Part shown: piece after piece, positions 24,375 through 32,640 of the stretch
Layout: every line of letters begins with the position of its first letter
How positions within the stretch are numbered: position 1 is the stretch's first letter
Source: an uncultured Clostridia bacterium
GTDB taxonomy: Bacteria; Bacillota; Clostridia; Oscillospirales; Acutalibacteraceae
Assembly (NCBI GenBank): GCA_944380845.1
Contig: CALWIU010000026.1
Coordinates: 1 to 64,000, forward strand
Length of the DNA: 64,000 bases
Direction of reading: 5' to 3'
Notes under the pieces: generated by a model
What the model was told of the DNA's origin: nothing
The model's input: only the letters and a program-made list of their open reading frames with translations
Database searches by the model: none
Position numbers and translations under genes: made by a program

Positions 24375-24695
24375 ATGATCGGGCTGGGCACCTGGACCGG
24401 AAAAGTCCACACCATGTTTTTTTCCGGAAATGTCACTTTTACCATTGGCGAAAAAAACGGCGCATATGATTTCTCAATGAATTTACCGGAAGGCGCAACC
24501 AAACTGCCTGAATTTTCTTTCCGCGAGATCAAAGAGGAAGGCGATTCTCTGCTTGCTGTTGCCGAGGTTTCTCTTCTGCCGGGCAAGACCATTGATATCA
24601 AGCTGACTTTTACCGGCGATCAGATGAACGGATACTTGAAAATTCCTTTTTTGGGGAAAATTGACTTAAATAATTTTTCCCGGGTACAGGCGTAA
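24375..24695 (+). CDS. Small conserved-looking hypothetical protein
   Basis: A 106-residue soluble protein with alternating hydrophobic strands (MIGLGTWTGKVHTMF, GNVTFTIGEKNGAYDFSM and KIDLNNFSRVQA), probably all-beta and resembling a lipocalin-like or beta-sandwich fold. GGAGG lies nine bases upstream of the ATG. No family recognised. It has its own promoter and is followed, after 100 bp, by the promoter of the 41-residue peptide gene. Confidence 0.7.
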   Translation: MIGLGTWTGKVHTMFFSGNVTFTIGEKNGAYDFSMNLPEGATKLPEFSFREIKEEGDSLLAVAEVSLLPGKTIDIKLTFTGDQMNGYLKIPFLGKIDLNNFSRVQA

Positions 24696-24794
24696 AATAA
24701 ATATGAATAATCTTTGCACATTGCTGCTGATTTTGCCGAAAAGTTTGCAAAAAACCAACAAAACTATAAAAGTTTAAGATTTTGCTAAAAGCTC

Positions 24795-24823
24795 TTGAAT
24801 TTTTATCCGTCATGTTGTATGAT
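24795..24823 (+). promoter_or_regulatory. Promoter of the 41-residue peptide gene
   Basis: TTGAAT, 17 bp, TATGAT. Confidence 0.65.
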
Positions 24824-24873
24824 AGCTTTGAAGGTAAATCCTTACTCTTTCTGTGAAAGGAGGCAAACGACTC

Positions 24874-24999
24874 ATGGATTTCATCATGACCATCATTAAC
24901 GCTATCAAGGATATCGTTAAGCTCATCCAAAACCTTGTAAAGCAGCTTCGCGGTGACCCCACTCAGTGGGGCGAAGACGATTTTGTCGTCCTCAAATAA
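24874..24999 (+). CDS. 41-residue amphipathic peptide
   Basis: The reading frame MDFIMTIINAIKDIVKLI then QNLVKQLRG, DPTQWGEDD and FVVLK follows a consensus AAAGGAGG. The first 27 residues form an amphipathic helix with Lys spaced along a polar face; the C-terminal part is acidic. It has its own promoter and a strong terminator, so it is a free-standing gene. The shape resembles phenol-soluble modulins or small morphogenetic proteins, and loosely the two small paralogues at 21.1-21.6 kb, but I cannot assign a family. Confidence 0.75.
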   Translation: MDFIMTIINAIKDIVKLIQNLVKQLRGDPTQWGEDDFVVLK

Positions 25000-25021
25000 T
25001 TCCGGTTTGCTTTATGAAAAT

Positions 25022-25062
25022 GGGCTGTCGCCTGTCTGCTTCAGATGCGCGGCAGCCCTTTT
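25022..25062 (+). terminator. Terminator of the 41-residue peptide gene
   Basis: GGGCTGTCGC pairs with GCGGCAGCCC, followed by TTTT. Confidence 0.8.
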
Positions 25063-25147
25063 CCGTTTTCTCGATTTTCTGCAAAATTAACAGGCTATTC
25101 AAGCCTTATCAATGTTTATCCCATATACTGAAATGCGCGGTGATAAC

Positions 25148-26014
25148 ATGACCGGTTATGTCCGGGCGCATAAGCCTGAAATGAAAATCAAAGAATATGA
25201 ATCTTACCGCGCCTTTTACTGTTCGCTCTGCCGGGTGCTGGGCAAACGATACGGTCAGCTTTCCCGGCTGCTGTTAAGCTATGATCTGACCTTTTTTGCG
25301 CTTTTTGCCTGTAGTATGCGGAACGAAGAGTTTTTATTCCGGATCGGGCGGTGCCCTTTCAATCCCGCTAAAAAATGCGCTTATTGCGATTACAAACTGC
25401 CGCTGATGGAATATATGGCGGATATAACGGTTCTGATTGCCTATTATAAATGGCGGGATACGATAGAAGACGGCGGTTTTTTCAAAAAAGCCGCGGCGAT
25501 TCTGCTTTTGCCGTATTTCGCATTCCTTCATAAGAGAGCAAAAAAATTCCGTCCCGAGGAAGATGTCCGCGCGGCACGCTATTTAGCGTCGCAATTCAAA
25601 GCAGAGCATTCGTTTTTTACCGGGATCGACTCCGCAGCCGAACCCACAGCTGACTATGTTTCGGGGCTGGCTTCTGATTGTGTGAGCGAACCGCTTCGCG
25701 TCAAAGCGTTGACCTTCGGGCGGCTTCTGGGGCGCTACATTTATCTGGCGGATGCGCTGGACGATTTAAAAAGCGACCTGAAAAGCGGAAGCTTTAACCC
25801 CTTCATCAAGGCTTATCAAATAACGGACGGTAATCTGGAGGAAATTTTTCCTCAATGCCGCAGTGTGCTTGAACTGACCATCGGGGCGCTGATCGACGCC
25901 TATCAGCAATTGCCGCAGAATGTCTATTCCGAAATAACAGGCAATGTCATTCAACTGGGTCTGTATGAACAGGCAGACCGAATTTATTCTCATTATCATG
26001 AGGTAGCAAAATGA
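25148..26014 (+). CDS. DUF5685-family protein
   Basis: A 288-residue protein starting TGYVRAHKPEMKIKEYE and continuing YCSLCR, typical of DUF5685 proteins found in many Clostridia. Cys residues form two pairs that may bind a metal: FYCSLC and GRCPFNPAKKCAYC. The rest is helical, with a polyprenyl-synthase-like DALDDLKSDLKSG segment near residue 205. Function unknown. Start at 25148 is chosen because it matches the usual family start; its ribosome binding site (GGTGA) is weak. The stop overlaps the J-domain gene by four bases. Confidence 0.75.
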   Translation: MTGYVRAHKPEMKIKEYESYRAFYCSLCRVLGKRYGQLSRLLLSYDLTFFALFACSMRNEEFLFRIGRCPFNPAKKCAYCDYKLPLMEYMADITVLIAYYKWRDTIEDGGFFKKAAAILLLPYFAFLHKRAKKFRPEEDVRAARYLASQFKAEHSFFTGIDSAAEPTADYVSGLASDCVSEPLRVKALTFGRLLGRYIYLADALDDLKSDLKSGSFNPFIKAYQITDGNLEEIFPQCRSVLELTIGALIDAYQQLPQNVYSEITGNVIQLGLYEQADRIYSHYHEVAK

Positions 26015-26646
26015 ACGATCCTTATCAGGTACTGGGCGTTGCGCCGGGCGCAACGGATGTGCAAGTCAAAAAAGCCTACAAACGGGCAGCCAAACAGGCT
26101 TTGAAATTGTCGCAGGAGCAGCAGGCAAGCTATATGCGTGACCTTGACGCCGCCTACGACCAGATTATGAACGAGCGCAGAGGCAACGGATCTTATACAA
26201 ACACCTACACGGGCGCTTCCGATCCGTATCAAACGAATTCCTACAGCGATGCTTCCTATTCGCAGCCATACGGTTATGCGGATGCGACTTCCTTTGCGGA
26301 TGTGCGGCAGCTGGTTATGAACGGACGCTACGACGACGCAAATATGATTCTGGACGGTGTTCCGGCGCCGGGCCGCAACGCAGAGTGGCATTTTCTGAAA
26401 GGGCAGGTTCTGTACAACAGAGGCTGGCTGGAAGATGCGTCAAGAGAATTTGAGACGGCATACCGCATGGAGCCGGGCAACAACGAATATCGAAATACCT
26501 ATGAAAGCATTTTTACAAAACGAAGCGGCGGCTACCGCGCAAGACCCGAACGACGCGGGTGCAGCACCTGTGATATCTGCTCCGGTCTGATTTGCGCCGA
26601 CTGCTGCTGCGAAAGCATGGGTGGGGATTTGATTCCCTGCTGCTGA
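26011..26646 (+). CDS. J-domain-like protein lacking HPD, with TPR-like region and Cys-rich tail
   Basis: The N-terminal 60 residues have the J-domain outline (DPYQVLGVAPGATDVQVKKAY then KRAAKQA, LDAAYDQIM) but the loop that should contain HPD reads ALKLSQEQQ, so stimulation of DnaK is not expected. Residues about 98-165 form a TPR-like pair (NGRYDDANMILDG and VLYNRGWLEDASREFETAY). The C-terminus is Cys-rich (CSTCDICSGLICADCCCES...CC), resembling lipid-modified or metal-binding tails. It overlaps the DUF5685 gene by 4 bp and precedes a membrane protein gene by 19 bp; this trio is probably one operon. Confidence 0.75.
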   Translation: MNDPYQVLGVAPGATDVQVKKAYKRAAKQALKLSQEQQASYMRDLDAAYDQIMNERRGNGSYTNTYTGASDPYQTNSYSDASYSQPYGYADATSFADVRQLVMNGRYDDANMILDGVPAPGRNAEWHFLKGQVLYNRGWLEDASREFETAYRMEPGNNEYRNTYESIFTKRSGGYRARPERRGCSTCDICSGLICADCCCESMGGDLIPCC

Positions 26647-26665
26647 GGAACAGGAGGACCGCCCG

Positions 26666-27199
26666 GTGAAAAAAAGTTCAAAAACCGCTTTGGGCGGAAT
26701 CATAGCCGCGCTTTCCCTCGTGCTGATGCTGCTTTCGACCATCATTCCTTTTTTGACCTATGTACTGCCCGCCGCTGCGGGAATCATTTTAATGGTCATG
26801 GTAATTGAAATCGGCAGAAAATGGGCGCTGGGCGCCTATGTGGCAGTCAGCATCCTGTCGCTGTTGATTTTAGCGGACAAGGAAACCGCCGTCATGTATG
26901 CCGCCTTCTTCGGCTATTACCCGATCCTGAAATCTGTGATCGAAGAAAAGCTGCCGGCTGTGTGGGAATGGATCGTCAAATTTCTGCTGTTCAACGCAGC
27001 GGTGGCGCTGGCTTATTTGTTAATTATTTACCTTTTCCGCCTGCCGGTGGACGGACTGGATACCTTTGGGAAATGGACGATTCCTCTGCTTCTGCTCATG
27101 GCAAATGTGATGTTCTTTTTATTTGACTATACTCTTTCCCGTCTGGTTTTTTTATATTTACACCAGTGGAGAAAATGGTTCCGCAAGATTTTCAAATAA
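26666..27199 (+). CDS. Multipass membrane protein
   Basis: 177 residues with about five TM segments (about 10-28, 33-48, 55-70, 98-120, 135-158) and a basic C-terminus (QWRKWFRKIFK). The beginning (TALGGIIAALSLVLMLLSTI) resembles ECF-type substrate-binding membrane proteins, but I cannot assign a substrate. The start is GTG at 26666, eight bases after AGGAGG. Third gene of the DUF5685/J-domain operon. Confidence 0.7.
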   Translation: MKKSSKTALGGIIAALSLVLMLLSTIIPFLTYVLPAAAGIILMVMVIEIGRKWALGAYVAVSILSLLILADKETAVMYAAFFGYYPILKSVIEEKLPAVWEWIVKFLLFNAAVALAYLLIIYLFRLPVDGLDTFGKWTIPLLLLMANVMFFLFDYTLSRLVFLYLHQWRKWFRKIFK

Positions 27200-27250
27200 G
27201 TGGGCTGCCGCAGAACGCGCAGCCTTTTTTCATGGAAAGGGGGCGGAAGA

Positions 27251-28129
27251 ATGCATGATATTTGGAATCCCTGGCATGGCTGTATCAAATGCAGCGAAGG
27301 GTGCGAACATTGCTATATGTATTATCTTGACCGGACGCGGGACAAATTCGGCGGAGATATTTATAAAACAAAAAACGGTTTTAACTACCCACTGCAACGA
27401 AAAAAAGACGGCAGATATAAAATTCAAAGCGGTGAACAGATTCGTGTGTGTATGACTTCAGACTTTTTTCTGGAGGAAGCAGATGTCTGGCGGGATGAAG
27501 CATGGGAAATGATGCGCCGCCGCAGCGATGTTCGGTTTTTTCTTTTAACCAAGCGTCCGCAGCGCGTTTTTGACTGTCTGCCGAAAAACTGGGGAGATGG
27601 CTGGGAAAATATTTTTTTCAATGTCACCTGCGAAAACCAGCGACGGGCGGCGGAACGCATTCCGATTCTCAAACAGCTGCCCTTCCGCCACAAAGGGATC
27701 ATGTGCGCACCCCTGATCGGGGAAATCGATTTGGAACCGTTTTTGGGCGACGGACAGATTGAACAGGTGATTTGCGGCGGTGAAAACTACGGAGGCGCAC
27801 GCCCCTGCAACTACGATTGGGTGAAGAAGCTGCGCCGCGCCTGCGAAACGCATCAGATTTCTTTCTGTTTTATCGAAACCGGCTCGGTTTTTATAAAAGA
27901 CGGCAAGACCTATCTGCTTGAGGACAAACGGCTGCAAAGTGAAATGGCGTACAAATCCGGTATCAGCTATTCAGGGAAGCCCATCGTTTTTGATTTACGG
28001 GACTCCTATGGCAATCCCCTTCCCGAATCGGCCTTATACACCCCGCATTTTTGCGAAAACTGCACCCAATGCGGCAGCCGTCCCATTTGCAATGGCTGTG
28101 CCGACTGCGGGAAATGCAGCGGATCATAA
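27251..28129 (+). CDS. DUF5131 (phage Gp37/Gp68-like) protein
   Basis: A 292-residue protein of the DUF5131 family, a group first described from phages and distantly related to radical SAM enzymes. The N-terminus WNPWHGCIKCSEGCEHCYM carries a Cys cluster (C-x2-C-x3-C-x2-C) suitable for an iron-sulfur cluster; FFLLTKRPQRV and ICGGENYGGARPC are typical family blocks. An added C-terminal Cys-rich end (CENCTQCGSRPICNGCADC) could bind a second cluster. Start at 27251 has AGGGGG upstream. It follows the membrane protein gene by 51 bp. No other phage gene is nearby. Confidence 0.8.
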   Translation: MHDIWNPWHGCIKCSEGCEHCYMYYLDRTRDKFGGDIYKTKNGFNYPLQRKKDGRYKIQSGEQIRVCMTSDFFLEEADVWRDEAWEMMRRRSDVRFFLLTKRPQRVFDCLPKNWGDGWENIFFNVTCENQRRAAERIPILKQLPFRHKGIMCAPLIGEIDLEPFLGDGQIEQVICGGENYGGARPCNYDWVKKLRRACETHQISFCFIETGSVFIKDGKTYLLEDKRLQSEMAYKSGISYSGKPIVFDLRDSYGNPLPESALYTPHFCENCTQCGSRPICNGCADCGKCSGS

Positions 28130-28204
28130 ATGTACTGTTATCCATAATCTCATAGGCATTCTCCCGATTCGCATTATGGATTGAATATTATTTTCAAATA
28201 AAAA

Positions 28205-28258
28205 CAAAAAACCACATGGTAAGCGATTAAGTGCTTACCGTGCGGTCTATTTTATTTG
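28205..28258. terminator. Bidirectional terminator between DUF5131 and malic enzyme genes
   Basis: ACCACATGGTAAGC pairs with GCTTACCGTGCGGT around an 8-base loop, with a T-rich tail on the plus strand and As upstream for the minus strand. Confidence 0.85.
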
Positions 28259-28268
28259 ATAACGATTT

Positions 28269-29441
28269 TCAAATGCGCGCTACCCCAGAACGGCGGGCGG
28301 CTTCTGCCACCGCTTCGGCAACGACCTTGCCGATTCGTTTATCGGTAGCGAGGGGAAGGATATGTTCTTCATTCAACTCTTCCTCTTTTACCAGACCTGC
28401 CAGCGCAACGGACGCCGCCATTTTCATTTCCTCATTGATGTCCTTTGCGCGGCAATCCAGCGCGCCGCGAAAAACACCGGGAAACGCCATAACATTGTTG
28501 ATTTGGTTCGGAAAATCTGACCGGCCGGTTCCGACGACCCTTGCGCCTGCTTTTTTGGCAAGATCCGGCATGATTTCCGGAGTGGGGTTGGCCATCGGGA
28601 AAACGATTGGATCAGACGCCATGCTTTTTATCATGTCTTCCGTTACGATATTGGGCGCGGACACACCGATGAAGACATCCGCCCCCTTCAACGCATCGGC
28701 CAGTGTGCCGTGTTTCTGGGAAAGATTGGTCCGCTGTGCCAGCTCCTGCTGTGCTTCGTTGTTTTCCGGCGCGCCGTCATAAAGGATGCCGAACCGATCG
28801 ACCATGGTCAGATCCTGAATGCCGATCTGTAAAAGGTGTTTGGCAATGGCGATCCCAGCACTGCCTGCGCCATTGATAACAACACGGATCTGCTCCTTTG
28901 TTTTGCCGACGACCTTCAGCGCATTCAGCAGCGCGGCTGCAACCACGATGGCAGTACCGTGCTGGTCGTCATGAAACACCGGAATATCACAGAGCTCCTT
29001 CAGCCGCCGCTCGATTTCAAAACAGCGCGGCGCGGAAATATCTTCGAGATTGATGCCGCCAAAAGACCCGGAAATACGGTACACCGTATCAACGATTTCA
29101 TCCACATCCTTGGACCGCACGCAAAGAGGGAAAGCATCCACATCAGCAAACTCCTTAAAAAGCGCGCACTTGCCTTCCATGACGGGCATCCCGGCTTCCG
29201 GTCCGATATCCCCCAACCCCAAAACGGCAGTACCGTCAGTAATTACCGCCACCAGGTTGGAACGGCGTGTTAACGAAAAAGATTTTTCATAATCTTTTTG
29301 GATGGCAAGACAGGGTTCGGCAACGCCGGGCGTATAAGCCAGAGAAAGATCCTCGGTCGTTTCAATCGAAACGCGGGATGTTACCTCAATTTTCCCGTGC
29401 CATTGCTCATGCAGTTGTAATGATTTTTCTCGGATTGTCAT
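28269..29441 (-). CDS. NAD(P)-dependent malic enzyme
   Basis: A 390-residue short-type malic enzyme converting malate to pyruvate and CO2. Seen: SLAYTPGVAEPC at residue 33, the catalytic Lys in EGKCALFK, the metal-binding FEIERRL..FHDDQHGTAIV, and the nucleotide-binding INGAGSAGIAIA near 190. NAD or NADP preference cannot be decided. In anaerobes it supplies pyruvate or reducing power. It lies between a terminator and the tRNA-Ser terminator, so it is monocistronic. Confidence 0.93.
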   Translation of the reverse strand: MTIREKSLQLHEQWHGKIEVTSRVSIETTEDLSLAYTPGVAEPCLAIQKDYEKSFSLTRRSNLVAVITDGTAVLGLGDIGPEAGMPVMEGKCALFKEFADVDAFPLCVRSKDVDEIVDTVYRISGSFGGINLEDISAPRCFEIERRLKELCDIPVFHDDQHGTAIVVAAALLNALKVVGKTKEQIRVVINGAGSAGIAIAKHLLQIGIQDLTMVDRFGILYDGAPENNEAQQELAQRTNLSQKHGTLADALKGADVFIGVSAPNIVTEDMIKSMASDPIVFPMANPTPEIMPDLAKKAGARVVGTGRSDFPNQINNVMAFPGVFRGALDCRAKDINEEMKMAASVALAGLVKEEELNEEHILPLATDKRIGKVVAEAVAEAARRSGVARI

Positions 29442-29503
29442 TTTAATTCCTCATTTTCACGGCAAACTTGATCGTTATAATAGAGCAAAACAAGATCAAT
29501 GAT

Positions 29504-29534
29504 TGCAAAAAAGCCTGATATGAAATCAGGCTTT
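29504..29534 (-). terminator. Terminator of tRNA-Ser
   Basis: AAGCCTGAT pairs with ATCAGGCTT around a 5-base loop, followed by TTTT on the minus strand. Confidence 0.88.
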
Positions 29535-29539
29535 CTGCA

Positions 29540-29632
29540 TGGCGGAGAGCAAGGGATTCGAACCCTCGAAACCGCGTTGACGGTTTACACGATTTCCAGT
29601 CGTGCTCCTTCGACCAGCTCGGACAACTCTCC
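29540..29632 (-). tRNA. tRNA-Ser (GGA)
   Basis: Minus-strand cloverleaf: acceptor GGAGAGT/GCTCTCC, anticodon stem CACGA/TCGTG with loop CTGGAAA (anticodon GGA), a long variable arm as expected for tRNA-Ser, T-loop GGTTCGAATCC, and encoded CCA. Confidence 0.98.
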
Positions 29633-29672
29633 AGATTTGTATTTATTTGCACTGCCGACAGACAGCTTATGT

Positions 29673-29701
29673 ATTATATCCGATTTCTCGATGAAAATCA
29701 A
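29673..29701 (-). promoter_or_regulatory. Promoter of tRNA-Ser
   Basis: TTGATT, 17 bp, TATAAT on the minus strand. Confidence 0.75.
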
Positions 29702-29739
29702 GTACTTTTTCAAAATTTTTATCCCGTCCTGTTATTTTA

Positions 29740-30321
29740 TCAGCGGTCGGAAAACAAATGGATTTTGGCAAGCACGGGCAACAGGCGGTTTGCCAGTAAA
29801 AAAGCAAGCCCCATTTTCAGCAAATCAGGCAGCACAAACGGAAACACACAGGTGGAAAGAACCGAAAGGATCCCGACATTGCCGGTCTGCCTTGAATAAA
29901 CAAGTACATACCACAAGGTACCGAAAAGATACAGCAGCACAAGTCCAAGACAAAGAGAAACGATCATCACCCATGTTTTATTGCCGATAACGGATGTCAG
30001 CAGCCAATACACAAGACCGATCAAAAGGAAACCGACGATATATCCCCCGGTTACGCCAAGAAGTCTGCCGGGACCGGCGGTAAATCCGGAAAACACCGGC
30101 ACTCCGAAAGCCCCCAGCAGGATGTACAGCAGCAGCGACCCCGTGCCGCGCTTGCCGCCCAACAGTAACAGCACCAGAAAAATGGCGAAAGTCTGCATGG
30201 AAAAAGGAACCGCCGCCGGAATGCTGATCCATGAGCACACAGTGATCAAAACCGCCCCCAGCGCTGTCAGAACCAGATCAAATATACGGATTTTTTGTTT
30301 GGAAGAGGCTGTCGTCGTCAT
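29740..30321 (-). CDS. bioY: Biotin transporter BioY (ECF substrate-binding subunit)
   Basis: A 193-residue BioY protein with six TM segments. Conserved blocks: ALGAVLITVCSWISIP, PFSMQTFAIFL, GVPVFSGFTAGPGRLLG and TGGYIVGF. It binds biotin in the membrane; transport needs the shared EcfA1A2T module, which is not in this window. GGAGG precedes the start and a consensus promoter lies just upstream. I see no clear BirA operator. Single-gene unit. Confidence 0.95.
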   Translation of the reverse strand: MTTTASSKQKIRIFDLVLTALGAVLITVCSWISIPAAVPFSMQTFAIFLVLLLLGGKRGTGSLLLYILLGAFGVPVFSGFTAGPGRLLGVTGGYIVGFLLIGLVYWLLTSVIGNKTWVMIVSLCLGLVLLYLFGTLWYVLVYSRQTGNVGILSVLSTCVFPFVLPDLLKMGLAFLLANRLLPVLAKIHLFSDR

Positions 30322-30368
30322 TGGGTACCTCCGTCGATTCCTTTTGTGATAAAATACGAATTGCCTTT

Positions 30369-30397
30369 ATTGTAGCATTCACTTTACACACTGTCAA
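30369..30397 (-). promoter_or_regulatory. Promoter of bioY
   Basis: TTGACA, 17 bp, TACAAT on the minus strand. Confidence 0.8.
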
Positions 30398-30433
30398 GGA
30401 AAGAGCGCGGGACGCAATGTCCCGCGCTCTCTT
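30398..30433 (-). terminator. Terminator after the metallophosphoesterase gene
   Basis: GAGCGCGGGAC pairs with GTCCCGCGCTC around 5 bases; the following tail TTTCCTT is weak. It abuts the bioY -35 element. Confidence 0.75.
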
Positions 30434-30452
30434 TACCGCTTCTTCTGGTTTT

Positions 30453-31418
30453 TTATACCAGTTCATAAGTTCTGTCAAAATCCGGATGTGAATCCCCCAG
30501 CCAAAGTCCATCGGCAAAATTTCGGGATTTAAACTCGACACGGTCTTCATATACCTGCATGACAATGCCCTGCCCCGCCGCTTCGTAACTGCGGGACGCT
30601 TTCTTCCCGACCGGCGGGATATTGACCAGATGAACTCCGGGAATGCTGTCGTCATAGGTGTATCCGCCGAACCCGGAATGCGTATGACCGGAAAGGAAGA
30701 ACACATTATCATATTTTTTCAGAATCGAAATGATTTTTTCGCTCTGCTCACCTAAATCGCCGGTGCGCCAGATCCCCGGCAGACCGTGCGTATTGCTCAA
30801 CGGCTGGTGACAGATAACAAAGACGGGCTTGCCATCCTCGGTGCCAAGCGCAAGGGATTCATCCAAAAACGCCAGCTGTTCGTCGCTGATATAAGCTTTT
30901 TCCATCCGCTGCTTCTCTGAACCGAGCACCACAAAGACATAACCGTTGACTTCTACCCGATAATACGGTTTTTCTACTGTATAATCGGCAGCGCCGAGTG
31001 TATTTACATCTTGAATAAAGCGATCTATGGTATGCGAATAATTCAAACGCACATCATGGTTGCCGGAAGCGATGATCTTTTTATCGACCGACAACCCGGC
31101 GAGCAAATCGATAACGACCTGATCCGTGGGATCGTCGCCGGATTCGGTCAAATCGCCGGCAAGTACCACGGCATCTATGGCGGCGGCATTGTTTTGTATA
31201 TCCTCACAGGCTGCCATAAAAGTCCAATGACGATCGGAATTCGCCCAGATCTGCGAGTCAGCCAGAAGTGCCGTCTGCAAAAGCGGCTTTTCTGCGCCAG
31301 CCGGCAGCGGGTTCGTCGTTTTCGGCGGCGTAAAGACACCGAGCGACAGCAGCATTGCCGTACAAATCGCTATTAACTTGCTCAACAACGCGGAAATTCC
31401 ACTGAAAAATGAGATCAT
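30453..31418 (-). CDS. Exported metallophosphoesterase
   Basis: A 321-residue calcineurin-like phosphoesterase with an N-terminal hydrophobic segment (LLSKLIAICTAMLLSLGVF) that acts as signal or anchor. Metal-site motifs are DSQIW (an Asp-x-Gln variant of DxH), GDLTESG, GNHDVR, CHQPL and GHTHSGFGG. The Gln in place of the first His also occurs in related cyclic-nucleotide-type phosphoesterases. Start at 31418 follows GGAGGGG; the longer frame to 31460 has no ribosome binding site. Substrate unknown. Confidence 0.85.
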   Translation of the reverse strand: MISFFSGISALLSKLIAICTAMLLSLGVFTPPKTTNPLPAGAEKPLLQTALLADSQIWANSDRHWTFMAACEDIQNNAAAIDAVVLAGDLTESGDDPTDQVVIDLLAGLSVDKKIIASGNHDVRLNYSHTIDRFIQDVNTLGAADYTVEKPYYRVEVNGYVFVVLGSEKQRMEKAYISDEQLAFLDESLALGTEDGKPVFVICHQPLSNTHGLPGIWRTGDLGEQSEKIISILKKYDNVFFLSGHTHSGFGGYTYDDSIPGVHLVNIPPVGKKASRSYEAAGQGIVMQVYEDRVEFKSRNFADGLWLGDSHPDFDRTYELV

Positions 31419-31450
31419 TTCCACCCCTCCTAAGGATTGAAATATAATTA

Positions 31451-31479
31451 AGTATACCAAATGTCAAATAAAAAGACAA
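31451..31479 (-). promoter_or_regulatory. Promoter of the exported phosphoesterase gene
   Basis: TTGTCT, 17 bp, TATACT on the minus strand. Confidence 0.7.
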
Positions 31480-31579
31480 GCATTTTTTACATCCTGTCCA
31501 TTTTTGTCGCGATTTATCTTCTCTGGTGTATATGCAATACAAAATCGTGAAAATTACACAGAAAACAAAAAATCGCTAC

Positions 31580-31607
31580 TTGACAGTGCGGTGTTTTTTG
31601 ATATAAT
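31580..31607 (+). promoter_or_regulatory. Promoter of the lipoprotein gene
   Basis: TTGACA, 16 bp, TATAAT: both hexamers are perfect consensus. Confidence 0.85.
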
Positions 31608-31643
31608 AATAGATGAAAATATTTTGGAAAAAGAGTGTGGCAT

Positions 31644-32606
31644 ATGAAAAATATCAGACGATTGACCGCTTTGGTTCTGCTTGCCGCCTTTACGATCGTA
31701 GCCTTCGCCGGCTGCGGTGCGGCGAACGACGCGGTTGAAAATCCCATTATCTGCATTTCCATGAATTACGGTGATGCTGCCGGCGACGGCACCAGCTCCG
31801 GCACAGGTACAGGAACTGGCACAGGCACACAGACACCGACTCCAACCCCGACAACGCCTTCTGCTTCGACCCCGGATGCGTCTACCCCCTCGGCTTCTAC
31901 ACCTGACGCCTCCACCCCCGACGCTTCTGCTCCTTCAGCAGACAGCGGCGACCAGGGCAGCGCGTCGACTGGTGCGCCTTCTACTCCGGAAGAAGTGGTC
32001 AACTACTACAAAGAGTGCTACAACAAAATCGCAACCGACGCCAGCGGTGCAACCCTGACCAGAACCAACAACTACAATTCGCCTGACATTTTGGATATCG
32101 GAACCCTCTCCAGCGTAGCCGGTTCGTTAATGGGATCCTTCCTGAAAGAAGAAACCCCCAACACAGCGCTTGCTCCTGCAGATGTTGCACCTAAGGGCGT
32201 TACAACCTGCAACCTGACACCTGATATGGTTGCGGAAGCGACCTGCACGGACAACGGCGATACCTACACCGTACATATCAAACTGAATTGTACGCAGAGC
32301 GCCCCCGATGTCAATCCCAAGGCGGGCGGCGGCAAAGCCGGCACCATTGTTGATGTTGTTAATGTTTCGGATATCACTGATGCTGCTGGTGCTATTATTA
32401 ACTTTGAAAATGTTCAGAATCAATATTTTGACACTGAGTTGACCGCTACCATTGAAAAGTCCACCGGTCATATCACGGAACTGAAAACGATCAGTCCCAC
32501 AATTATGTCCTTTGGTAAAGTCGCAGTGAAACCTTTGGGAATCCCAAGCATTGAGAATGCCCGTATCGGCTTGACCTATGAAAACGATTACTCCATTGCT
32601 TACTAA
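31644..32606 (+). CDS. Lipoprotein with Thr/Ser/Pro/Gly-rich linker
   Basis: 320 residues. A lipoprotein signal peptide with lipobox VAFAGC near residue 22, then a repeat-like linker (about 50-110) of GTG, TPTP and STPDAS units, then a 200-residue domain starting TPEEVVNYYKECYNKI. The same arrangement (anchor, Thr/Ser/Pro linker, helix-led beta-rich domain) is found in the gene at 57883-58836, and the domains look paralogous. The likely place of action is the cell surface. ATG at 31644 has AAAGAG eight bases upstream; GTG at 31635 is an alternative. Function unknown. Confidence 0.8.
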   Translation: MKNIRRLTALVLLAAFTIVAFAGCGAANDAVENPIICISMNYGDAAGDGTSSGTGTGTGTGTQTPTPTPTTPSASTPDASTPSASTPDASTPDASAPSADSGDQGSASTGAPSTPEEVVNYYKECYNKIATDASGATLTRTNNYNSPDILDIGTLSSVAGSLMGSFLKEETPNTALAPADVAPKGVTTCNLTPDMVAEATCTDNGDTYTVHIKLNCTQSAPDVNPKAGGGKAGTIVDVVNVSDITDAAGAIINFENVQNQYFDTELTATIEKSTGHITELKTISPTIMSFGKVAVKPLGIPSIENARIGLTYENDYSIAY

Positions 32607-32640
32607 TCTGCAAAAGTGGTTGTTGTAACAAAATAAAATT

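Noticed and set aside
31766..32058. Tandem repeat array or CRISPR in the lipoprotein gene
   Set aside because: The repeats are short coding units of a Thr/Ser/Pro/Gly linker, with no constant-length spacers. No CRISPR array was seen anywhere in the window.
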